In this document: positions 1 to 5,227 of the stretch, piece after piece | Numbering within the stretch: position 1 is the first letter of the stretch | Layout: each line of letters opens with the position of its first letter | NCBI GenBank assembly: GCA_002338505.1 | Contig: DDIK01000044.1 | Span: 1 to 6,688, forward strand | Direction of reading: 5' to 3' | Length of the DNA stretch: 6,688 bases | Origin: Bacteriovorax sp. UBA1852 | Lineage (GTDB): Bacteria; Bdellovibrionota; Bacteriovoracia; Bacteriovoracales; Bacteriovoracaceae | Made by a program: the position numbers and the translations under genes | The notes under the pieces: generated by a model | Told to the model about the DNA's origin: nothing | Databases searched by the model: none | The model's input: only the letters and a program-made list of their open reading frames with translations

Positions 1-1
1 G

Positions 2-118
2 AACTTAATCTCTAATTATTTGCCTATTATCCACTCAAAAGAGTGCTTGAGGGTATTTAGATTAAAATTGAAACAGAATATAATATTCATATCACCATTT
101 TACTGGATCAGTTTTTGA
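2..118 (+). CDS. Possible C-terminal end of an unknown protein, cut by the window edge
   Basis: This frame is open from the window edge and stops with TGA at 116-118, immediately before the stop codon of the convergent hydrolase (119-121). The other five frames across this stretch are broken by stops. The 38 residues are basic and hydrophobic, ending in IIFISPFYWISF, and match no family I recognise. Support is only an unbroken frame of 38 codons in AT-rich DNA and a stop that fits the tail-to-tail packing seen elsewhere in the window. It could be chance; if so, this stretch is a short non-coding 3' region with a weak CACTC-AAAA-GAGTG hairpin (32-45). Confidence 0.3.
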   Translation, partial: NLISNYLPIIHSKECLRVFRLKLKQNIIFISPFYWISF

Positions 119-973
119 CTATTTATAAAGAATCTTATCGATAGTTTTTTTAAGATACTCAAAATAAGGCTTATTATATCGATCAGTTTCAAGATGTAGC
201 TCGTGAAATCCTCCCTCGATTGGAAAAAGGTCTGCATTCTTTTCTACATTCTTAAAATACTTCTCAAGAGCATCTACATCAATAATGCCATCTTCTGTTC
301 CATAGGAACAATATAGCGGACATGGTGACTTGATAGGACTCTTTCCTAACTTCTTTGAATAAGTAACCATTTGAAAGAGAAGTTTTGAATGTATTCTTAA
401 GTGATTGAGTGGATCTTTAAGATAAGCTTCTTTAACGGTCTTATCATGTGAAAGATAGCCAAGATCAACAAGTCCCCCCAAAGGAATACTAGGATCAATT
501 TTTGCTATTTTGCTGACGATATTATTAGAGAGAACACCCATTAACTTACCAAGAGGCCCTGGAAAACCAAGAGGTGGAGCATTGACGACAATTCCCTCTA
601 AGACATCATCATGCTCCCTCATATTTTGAATATAACCAAGTGTTATAAGAGCTCCCATTGAGTGGCCAAAGAGAATCACTCTCTTAGCATCATACTTTGT
701 TTTTAAATAAGTGATAATTTCGCTCAAGTCTTTAATATAGTATTCAAAATCCTGAACAAAGGCTTTTTCTCCAGAACTATTTCCGTGTCCTCTCAAGTCA
801 TATTGAAATATATTAAGATCACTTCCGAAAATATTTTGCAGATACTCATGTCGCCCTAAGTGCTCACCAATTCCATGAGTCCATATGATCCAACAGCTAG
901 AACCTCTTTCTCTTGTCTGAGTAAAAAGCTTAGTTTTGTCCCAAGTTTCTATTGTCCTTGAAATGGGCTCCAT
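119..973 (-). CDS. Alpha/beta hydrolase, monoacylglycerol lipase-like (serine aminopeptidase S33 / Hydrolase_4 family)
   Basis: A 284-residue single-domain alpha/beta hydrolase. Visible landmarks in order are the oxyanion-hole motif HGIGEH (33-38), the DLRGHGNSSG turn (59-68), the nucleophile elbow GHSMG with Ser105, the acid in GTEDG (Asp228) and the catalytic His257 in GGFHELH. The RGHG plus GHSMG plus late FHE arrangement is typical of bacterial monoacylglycerol lipases and lysophospholipases, which cleave acyl esters of glycerolipids. The exact substrate cannot be read from the sequence. There is no signal peptide, so a cytoplasmic enzyme is likely. The start is supported by AAGGAG 7 nt upstream on the minus strand (revcomp of 981-986). 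The gene stands alone, divergent from the gene at 1067. Length is normal for the family. Confidence 0.9.
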   Translation of the reverse strand: MEPISRTIETWDKTKLFTQTRERGSSCWIIWTHGIGEHLGRHEYLQNIFGSDLNIFQYDLRGHGNSSGEKAFVQDFEYYIKDLSEIITYLKTKYDAKRVILFGHSMGALITLGYIQNMREHDDVLEGIVVNAPPLGFPGPLGKLMGVLSNNIVSKIAKIDPSIPLGGLVDLGYLSHDKTVKEAYLKDPLNHLRIHSKLLFQMVTYSKKLGKSPIKSPCPLYCSYGTEDGIIDVDALEKYFKNVEKNADLFPIEGGFHELHLETDRYNKPYFEYLKKTIDKILYK

Positions 974-1066
974 ATTTTCTCCTTAAAGAAATCTAAAAAT
1001 AAGATATAATATATATAATACATGACGTATTTAATTTATAAAGCATCTATTTACTAAAGGATTTTC
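974..1066. promoter_or_regulatory. Divergent promoter region between the hydrolase and the 125-residue gene
   Basis: These 93 bases separate two genes read outwards and must contain both promoters. The stretch is almost pure A/T, with two exact TATAAT boxes on the plus strand (1005-1010 and 1014-1019) and several TATA-like hexamers on the minus strand. I see no convincing -35 hexamer for either direction, so exact promoters are not assigned. A short inverted repeat, AATAC-ATGAC-GTATT (1017-1031), lies in the middle and could be an operator, but arms of 5 bp are weak evidence. Shine-Dalgarno sites lie at both ends: AAGGAG (minus, 981-986) and AAAGGA (plus, 1056-1061). Confidence 0.5.
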
Positions 1067-1444
1067 ATGTACTGTCCAATTTGTTTTAATAATACTCTTC
1101 ATATCAAATCTCGTGGCGTGATGAATATTGTTATTAATAGTAAACAAATGGATGCTGGACGATTTCTTTATAATTTCAATGATGACAAAGTTGTTTTCTT
1201 AAAAGACTTAAGTACAAAGCTAGAAGAATTTTTTAAATGGTATTCTGGTTTTGATAACTCTGAGCCCATCACAAAAATTGAAATAACGACAGCAGATGTT
1301 GGGTGTGAAAGTAGATGTCGCTTAACTCCAGGTGCGAAGTTTTCAGTTTTTGATAGTAATGTCTTATCTGTTTCAGACATAGCTCCAATACTAAAGAAGC
1401 TTGGAGTAAAGTATAAACTAGAAATAGAAATTATTAGTCAATAG
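1067..1444 (+). CDS. Unknown 125-residue protein with a possible four-cysteine metal site
   Basis: I do not recognise this protein. It begins MYCPICFNN, a zinc-knuckle-like CxxC (Cys3, Cys6), followed by a basic RGVMNIVINSKQ segment that looks like a beta strand. The only other cysteines are Cys80 and Cys84 in GCESRC, so all four could form one zinc or disulfide site joining the N-terminus to the middle. A charged helix (about 45-60) and a C-terminal helix plus strand (about 103-123) complete a small alpha/beta domain. There is no signal peptide or membrane segment. The start at 1067 has AAAGGA at 1056-1061, 5 nt upstream. A later ATG at codon 19 would lose the CPIC motif and lacks a good ribosome site. 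The stop overlaps the convergent 40-codon gene by 11 bp. Confidence 0.8.
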   Translation: MYCPICFNNTLHIKSRGVMNIVINSKQMDAGRFLYNFNDDKVVFLKDLSTKLEEFFKWYSGFDNSEPITKIEITTADVGCESRCRLTPGAKFSVFDSNVLSVSDIAPILKKLGVKYKLEIEIISQ

Positions 1445-1556
1445 ATTCATCTTTTTTTATCGTGGTAAGTGCCTTTTCTATCAATTCTTCTGCTTGCTCA
1501 ATAACTGTTTTCTCAAACAATTCTTCTAGTTTTTCAAGATCAATATCGCTGCTCAT
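1434..1556 (-). CDS. Small acidic helical protein, 40 residues, unknown function
   Basis: A short gene read leftwards. It starts at ATG (complement of 1554-1556), begins MSSDIDLEKLEELF, ends TTIKKDESID and stops at TAA (complement of 1434-1436). Evidence that it is real: a strong GGAGAG ribosome site 5 nt before the ATG, a perfect TATAAT box further upstream, and a stop that overlaps the convergent gene by 11 bp, as at other junctions here. The protein has 13 acidic and 5 lysine residues. Leu, Ile, Val and Phe spaced 3-4 apart from about residue 7 to 33 fit one amphipathic or coiled-coil helix. There is no cysteine, signal peptide or membrane segment. It appears monocistronic. It could be a small partner or regulatory protein; I recognise no family. 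Confidence 0.65.
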   Translation of the reverse strand: MSSDIDLEKLEELFEKTVIEQAEELIEKALTTIKKDESID

Positions 1557-1561
1557 CTTTA

Positions 1562-1567
1562 CTCTCC
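1562..1567 (-). promoter_or_regulatory. Ribosome binding site of the 40-residue gene
   Basis: Read on the minus strand this is GGAGAG within TTTGGAGAG, 5 nt before the ATG at 1556. It is one of the better Shine-Dalgarno matches in the window and is the main reason to accept this very short gene and this start. Confidence 0.65.
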
Positions 1568-1585
1568 AAAGTGATGCTATATTGA

Positions 1586-1591
1586 ATTATA
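1586..1591 (-). promoter_or_regulatory. Candidate -10 box for the 40-residue gene
   Basis: The complement reads TATAAT exactly. Transcription would start near 1579 and give a leader of about 23 nt ending in the GGAGAG ribosome site, a normal spacing. No good -35 hexamer lies 16-18 nt further upstream (the best nearby is TTCATT at a long spacing), so this is a partial promoter match. Confidence 0.4.
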
Positions 1592-1823
1592 TACTGATCT
1601 CATGAGTGTGAATGAAAATTAATATTTCTTGTCTAAGCTTCAGTAAAGTAATCAATTATTCAATCCACTTATAAAACAAGATAAATTGAGTAACTCTTAA
1701 TAGTGCCAGATCTGGCAGTCATGCTCTGTAATTTAAATAACTTAACTTTTCTTAAGAATGTCACAATTATTCATAGAAATTCACTTAGTTTAGAGTAGAC
1801 TAATATTAAACGAGGTCTAAAGA
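1592..1823. other. Intergenic stretch between two outward-facing small genes
   Basis: Apart from the candidate -10 box at its left edge and the palindrome at 1704-1717, this AT-rich stretch shows no open frame with a ribosome site, no tRNA-like fold and no repeat array. Close to the downstream gene there is a TTCTTAAGAA palindrome (1749-1758) and TA-rich sequence (1791-1810) that may hold its promoter, but no convincing -35/-10 pair is visible. The GAGG at 1812-1815 is the ribosome site of the gene at 1824. Confidence 0.5.
1704..1717. promoter_or_regulatory. 14-bp perfect palindrome, possible operator
   Basis: TGCCAGATCTGGCA is identical to its reverse complement and is markedly richer in G and C than the DNA around it. 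It lies between the divergent 40-residue and 85-residue genes, about 107 bp upstream of the latter. Its symmetry would suit a dimeric DNA-binding protein. As RNA it could fold only into a 5-bp stem with a GATC loop, and no U-run follows on either strand, so it does not look like a terminator. A palindrome this long could arise by chance in a window of this size. Confidence 0.35.
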
Positions 1824-2081
1824 ATGTTTGGCATCCCTACTTGTAAAGAAGTCTTTGAAAAGAGACATCAGAGTGAAGAATTATCGACAATAGGTAAATT
1901 GAGTCGACATTTTCATATGGCGATTTGTAAAAATTGCAGAAACTTTGATGAGAGTATGAAATTAATTGAAGCAAAAATGAAATATTCGCTACGTGCGAAG
2001 TCGATGCAAGATCACTCTAAAGAAATAAATGAAGTGAAAAGTCATATTAAAGTAGAGATTAAGAAGTACTCAACTAAGTAA
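1824..2081 (+). CDS. Small putative zinc-finger protein, anti-sigma (zf-HC2/ZAS)-like
   Basis: An 85-residue cytoplasmic-looking protein. Its only cysteines and a key histidine form Cys7-x23-His31-x3-Cys35-x2-Cys38 (CKEV...HMAICKNC). That is the signature of zinc-containing anti-sigma domains and of the short zf-HC2 proteins often found beside ECF sigma factors. Known members bind and restrain a sigma factor through this helical domain. Here the rest is a lysine-rich helical tail (about 42-82) with no membrane segment. No sigma factor gene lies next to it, so the partner is unknown, and the role as an anti-sigma is inferred from the motif alone. The start has GAGG at 1812-1815, 8 nt upstream. 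The stop overlaps the convergent permease gene by 12 bp. Confidence 0.75.
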   Translation: MFGIPTCKEVFEKRHQSEELSTIGKLSRHFHMAICKNCRNFDESMKLIEAKMKYSLRAKSMQDHSKEINEVKSHIKVEIKKYSTK

Positions 2082-2798
2082 GTGAACATAGATAATTCTG
2101 AGGGCCGAAAGCAATAGAACTGACTTATAAATCATACGAAAGACTTTTTCACTCAAGAGCTTTAAGAGATAAACACCAAACCTAGTCCCTAGGATAGTTA
2201 AGACTAAAAATCCTATTACTTCCCATAAATTGAGACTAAAATAATTAAATCCAGCATAGAGAAATATTGGTATTTTTATAAAATGGCCAAGCATCTGAAC
2301 AGCAGCTTTTGTTGAAATGATTTCATTCTTGGTCAAATCATCTCTTAAGAAGAAAGGAGCCAATAGTGGACCAGTTGCACCAATGAGCGGCCCAAGTAAG
2401 CCTACATAGATACCAAGAAAATAGAAACTTGTTTTCTTGATCTTTAACGGTTTCATCTTCTTCGGTTTAAAAAGTACATAAAAAATGATTCCAGCAATAA
2501 GCAATTGCAGTTTCTGTAAGTCTCCTAATTCTTTTAAGATAAACATTATTAAGATAGCTGAAGGAATGAGTCCGTATATAAATGACTTTAAAATAATCTT
2601 GTCGACACTCTCTTTTAAAAAGAACATACGTGAGCTATTACTGACAAGTTGGATAAGTCCATGTAGAGCGACAAGCTCACGATGTGAATAAGAGAGAAAA
2701 GTCATCACACTAAGAAGCGCTATTCCTCCCCCCATTCCGGTGATAGCGGAAATTGAAGCAGTAAAAAAAGATGAACCTATGACAAGAAATTCTTCCAT
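2070..2798 (-). CDS. TauE/SafE (TSUP) family membrane permease
   Basis: A 242-residue integral membrane protein with about seven or eight hydrophobic segments. The family's two-fold repeat is visible. The first half has GMGGGIALLS (21-30) followed by HGLIQLVSNSSR (46-57). The second half has LLGPLIGATGPLLAPFF (134-150) followed by TKAAVQMLGHFIKIP (163-177). TSUP proteins move small anions such as sulfite, sulfonates or sulfoacetate across the inner membrane; nothing here identifies the substrate. It is the last gene of the four-gene operon. Its ATG shares one base with the stop of the upstream gene (TAATG) and has no clear ribosome site of its own, so translation is probably coupled. It ends within the 3' end of the convergent small gene. 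Confidence 0.88.
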   Translation of the reverse strand: MEEFLVIGSSFFTASISAITGMGGGIALLSVMTFLSYSHRELVALHGLIQLVSNSSRMFFLKESVDKIILKSFIYGLIPSAILIMFILKELGDLQKLQLLIAGIIFYVLFKPKKMKPLKIKKTSFYFLGIYVGLLGPLIGATGPLLAPFFLRDDLTKNEIISTKAAVQMLGHFIKIPIFLYAGFNYFSLNLWEVIGFLVLTILGTRFGVYLLKLLSEKVFRMIYKSVLLLSALRIIYVHLLS

Positions 2799-3604
2799 TA
2801 AGAAATTGTCACTTCTATTTCATAGCCCTGGTGCTTTCTCATATTGATAACACAATTATCAAAGATCAAATATTGGCCTTTAATACCCATCAAAGTTCCT
2901 TCAATGATTGGCTGCTTATCAAAGCCTACCGACTTAACCTTTGTTGGGTATTCAACAACGGGGTACTCAATACTTGTAACGGACTCATCAAGGTCCTCGG
3001 CATCAGTATCATCAAGAAGATCAGCAAAGTCATCAAAGACTCCCTCTCTTATTGATTCAAGGTCAACGTCTGCCACTTCGTTCATGAGCATTTTTCGCCA
3101 ATTAGTTTTATCTTTCATGGTCTTTGCAATTTCTTTTTCAATTTCACCAGAAGTCTTTCTATCATCTACTTTTAAAATTGGAAGTGCGTATGAAGCACCT
3201 TGATCTATCCATCTCGTCGGAACTTGAGTATGTCTAGTAATACCTATCTTTACATCGCTCGAGACAGCGAGATAGACGTAATGAGGAATAAAACAATTCT
3301 TCTCTCCCCACTCTGGATCACGACAAGTCCCTTTATGAAAGTGGCATAATTCAGGCTTTAAAATGCAAGTGTCGCATTGAGGAAGTTTTATGAAGTTTGG
3401 GTAAGAGTATCCCTGCCCATAGGACTTCTTGATTTTCTTACCATCATGGACATCAAAGATATCTCCAAAGAACTCTAATTTTACTTTCTTTTCAAGATGC
3501 TCATTGAGACCAAGAAGTTCTCCCGATAAAGGAAGATGGTACTGAACGGTCTTATCGAGATTGGACTTCATCTTCATCAGAGTCCCTTTCATTTGAATAC
3601 TCAT
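2798..3604 (-). CDS. DUF2797 family protein with a degenerate N-terminal zinc ribbon
   Basis: A 268-residue member of DUF2797, recognised from QYHLPL (21-26), CDTCILKPELCHFHKGTCRDPEWGE in the middle (77-101), KIGITRHTQVPTRWIDQGA (119-137), DKTNWR (165-170) and the C-terminal EGTLMGIKGQYLIFD (235-249). The family has no proven biochemical role that I know of. The VYLA...KIGIT...R131...E156 series resembles a GIY-YIG/T5orf172 nuclease core, which is my inference. As I recall them, relatives carry CxxCGRKTKKSF.QGYCYPC; here those four cysteines are Asp51, Asp54, Ser67 and Asn70, while Cys77, 80, 87, 94 and 104 remain. The start at 3604 has AAGGAG (3611-3616, minus) at 6 nt and overlaps the upstream stop as ATGA. 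The later Met5 lies too far from that site. Confidence 0.9.
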   Translation of the reverse strand: MSIQMKGTLMKMKSNLDKTVQYHLPLSGELLGLNEHLEKKVKLEFFGDIFDVHDGKKIKKSYGQGYSYPNFIKLPQCDTCILKPELCHFHKGTCRDPEWGEKNCFIPHYVYLAVSSDVKIGITRHTQVPTRWIDQGASYALPILKVDDRKTSGEIEKEIAKTMKDKTNWRKMLMNEVADVDLESIREGVFDDFADLLDDTDAEDLDESVTSIEYPVVEYPTKVKSVGFDKQPIIEGTLMGIKGQYLIFDNCVINMRKHQGYEIEVTIS

Positions 3605-4293
3605 GAGAATCTCCTTAAAAAAGCTGAGGCCTTTTGAATAACCGCCATAGGTATCTCATGACCACCTTCAAAGCTTTCAAATGAAATATCATCTGTGTGC
3701 TCATTTAAAGTTGCATAAAGTCTCTGTGCCATATTAAATGGAAGAACAGGATCAAACATTCCGTGACTTTGAAAAATAGGAAGATCTTTAAAACTCTTTC
3801 CAAATTCTTTAAAGCGCTCACTATTATAAACAGTTGATGAAAGTAACATCAAAGCATCAACAAGTTCTGGTCGACTCATCTTCACACTGGTGCTTACCAT
3901 CGACCCCTGAGAAAAGCCTCCAAGAATAAGTTCTTGTCCAGGTGACTTAATTGCCTGCAAGAGAGCCACCATACTCTGAGTAATTTCTTGAAGACCTGAA
4001 GGTTCATTACTTGCAAATGCCTCTTCAAACTTACCAGCCTGCAAGAGCATTTGTAATCTCATCATATCGATGGGAAACCATGCCTTGCCTTTCATTCCCA
4101 TACCAATATCGACACTAAAGGGAGCGTCCACAAAGTACCAGTCAAAGGCTTCTTCTTTATCGAGATAGCTATGCAGGGGCGCAAGATCATTGTAGCTGGC
4201 CCCGTAGCCATGAAGAATCACACATGCAGGGCAAGCATCGCCCTTTCCCTTCTTAAATAAAATATCAAAATCGTTTATTCTCTTATGTTCCAT
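3601..4293 (-). CDS. Phospholipase/carboxylesterase family alpha/beta hydrolase (PF02230-type)
   Basis: A 230-residue serine esterase. Visible motifs are LHGYGAS (28-33 region, oxyanion hole), the nucleophile elbow GGFSQGS with Ser128, SHGMFDPVLP with catalytic Asp181, and GGHEIP with His212. This order and the GFSQG elbow are typical of bacterial carboxylesterases related to acyl-protein thioesterase (YpfH-like), which hydrolyse short acyl esters or thioesters. The natural substrate is unknown. There is no signal peptide, so it should act in the cytoplasm. It is second in the operon: its ATG follows the nth stop after 3 nt, with only a weak AAGAG-type ribosome site inside the nth end, so coupling is likely. 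Its own 3' end carries the strong ribosome site of the next gene. It is not closely similar to the hydrolase at 119-973. Confidence 0.9.
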   Translation of the reverse strand: MEHKRINDFDILFKKGKGDACPACVILHGYGASYNDLAPLHSYLDKEEAFDWYFVDAPFSVDIGMGMKGKAWFPIDMMRLQMLLQAGKFEEAFASNEPSGLQEITQSMVALLQAIKSPGQELILGGFSQGSMVSTSVKMSRPELVDALMLLSSTVYNSERFKEFGKSFKDLPIFQSHGMFDPVLPFNMAQRLYATLNEHTDDISFESFEGGHEIPMAVIQKASAFLRRFS

Positions 4294-4296
4294 TTT

Positions 4297-4950
4297 TTAT
4301 GCTCTCTTAAATTCCATTGGTCTTTTTCTATTCGGGTAAACAGTTGTGCAAATTTCACATTCTATTCCATGACAAGAGCGAGCTTTACAGTACTCACGGC
4401 CATAGAAAATAATTTGTAAGTGTAGCTTATTCCACTTCTCTCTTGGAAATAGCTTCTTACAGTCTTTTTCAGTTTGATCGACATTCTTTCCATTGGTAAG
4501 TCCCCAACGTTGAGCGAGTCGATGAATATGAGTGTCAACAGGAAAGGCTGGAACTCCAAAAGCTTGTGCCATTACCACAGATGCTGTCTTATGTCCGACT
4601 CCAGGCATCTTTTCAAGTTCTTCAAAGCTTGCTGGAACTTCCTCTCCATGTTCATCACAAATCATCTCACTAAGCCTGTGTATGGCCTTTGCCTTTCTGG
4701 GCGCTAGCCCGCAGGGTCTAATAATTTCTTGAATCTGTTCGACTGTTTTCTTTCGCATGTCACGTGGATTATCTGCGAGCTTCCATAGAAATGGTGTGAC
4801 CTGGTTAACTCTCTCATCCGTACATTGCGCTGATAACAATACAGCAATGAGTAAAGTATAGGCATCAGTATGATCAAGAGGCACAGGTGTCTCTGGGTAT
4901 AACTCTTCTAATTTTTCGACGATATAATCTGCTCTTTCTTGTTTTCTCAT
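4297..4950 (-). CDS. nth: Endonuclease III, DNA glycosylase/AP lyase, with variant iron-sulfur cysteines
   Basis: A 217-residue base-excision repair enzyme that removes oxidised pyrimidines and cuts the resulting abasic site. Visible are LLSAQCTDERVN (38-49), the helix-hairpin-helix MPGVGHKTASVV (115-126) with catalytic Lys121, and VDTHIHR with Asp139. These equal Lys120 and Asp138 of the E. coli enzyme. The C-terminal cluster site is unusual: cysteines lie at 188, 193, 198 and 201 (C-x4-C-x4-C-x2-C). The E. coli pattern is C-x6-C-x2-C-x5-C, and Asn207 stands where its last cysteine would be. The gene is first in a four-gene operon. The ribosome site is weak (GAAG, a few nt upstream), and a TATATT on the minus strand (revcomp of 4976-4981) may be its -10 box, overlapping the inverted repeat. 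Confidence 0.95.
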   Translation of the reverse strand: MRKQERADYIVEKLEELYPETPVPLDHTDAYTLLIAVLLSAQCTDERVNQVTPFLWKLADNPRDMRKKTVEQIQEIIRPCGLAPRKAKAIHRLSEMICDEHGEEVPASFEELEKMPGVGHKTASVVMAQAFGVPAFPVDTHIHRLAQRWGLTNGKNVDQTEKDCKKLFPREKWNKLHLQIIFYGREYCKARSCHGIECEICTTVYPNRKRPMEFKRA

Positions 4951-4978
4951 GGCTTCAATTTAGCAAAAAATAGACAAT

Positions 4979-5007
4979 ATAGCGAGATATTGAGAGAATC
5001 TCGCTAT
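4979..5007. promoter_or_regulatory. Perfect 10-bp-arm inverted repeat in the nth-yidD divergent region
   Basis: ATAGCGAGAT (4979-4988) and ATCTCGCTAT (4998-5007) are exact reverse complements separated by 9 nt (ATTGAGAGA). The repeat fills about half of the 55-bp gap between nth and yidD. The spacer holds the likely yidD ribosome site GAGAG (4992-4996), and the right arm includes the first two bases of the yidD ATG. The left arm overlaps a TATATT/CAATAT -10-like element. As DNA it could be an operator serving both directions. As RNA, if transcription starts far enough upstream, it would fold into a stem that presents the ribosome site in the loop and ties up the start codon. Confidence 0.6.
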
Positions 5008-5227
5008 GCACAAGTTAGCAATTGTCCTCATTAAATTTTACCAGATTTGTATCTCAGCATTTCTTGGTCAAAACTGTCGCTTTCACCCGACATGTTCTGA
5101 GTACGCTAAGCAGTGCTTTGAGAGATTTTCATTCTTCAAAGCTTTAAAATTGAGTGTGAGAAGAGTCATTAAGTGTCATCCCTATCATCCTGGTGGAGTT
5201 GACGAAGTTCCAGAGGACAAGAAATGA
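5006..5227 (+). CDS. yidD: Membrane protein insertion efficiency factor YidD
   Basis: A 73-residue protein with the full YidD signature: an N-terminal amphipathic/hydrophobic helix (about 3-20), NCRFHPTCSEYA (23-34) with Cys24 and Cys30, and VIKCHPYHPGGVDEVP (54-69) with Cys57. In E. coli, YidD is an inner-membrane-associated protein that helps insertion of proteins through YidC. It is usually found between rnpA and yidC; here it instead heads a pair with a dacB-type gene, overlapping it by 4 bp (ATGA). The start at 5006 has GAGAG at 4992-4996, 9 nt upstream, inside the loop of the inverted repeat. Length is normal. Confidence 0.95.
   Translation: MHKLAIVLIKFYQICISAFLGQNCRFHPTCSEYAKQCFERFSFFKALKLSVRRVIKCHPYHPGGVDEVPEDKK

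Noticed and set aside
32..45. CACTC-AAAA-GAGTG hairpin as a terminator
   Set aside because: Only 5 bp of stem and no U-run after it on either strand; it would also lie in the possible partial gene.
1168..1380. 70-codon open frame on the minus strand inside the 125-residue gene
   Set aside because: Wholly antisense to a better-supported gene with a ribosome site; no ribosome site or recognisable motif of its own.
1704..1717. Palindrome as an intrinsic terminator
   Set aside because: The 5-bp stem with GATC loop is not followed by a T-run in either direction.
1720..1797. 25-codon plus-strand frame starting at the ATG near 1720, and a 17-codon minus-strand frame through the palindrome
   Set aside because: Neither has a ribosome site or non-random composition, unlike the 40-codon gene next door.
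2844..3203. 119-codon plus-strand frame opposite the DUF2797 gene
   Set aside because: Ser-rich shadow of the acidic DUF2797 coding strand; the DUF2797 protein is clearly conserved.
119..4293. The two alpha/beta hydrolases as a duplicated pair
   Set aside because: They belong to different subfamilies (GHSMG lipase-like versus GFSQG carboxylesterase), with different motif spacing and no obvious shared sequence beyond the fold.
4362..4732. Several 65-77-codon frames overlapping nth on both strands
   Set aside because: All are other-frame readings of nth, whose motifs are unambiguous.
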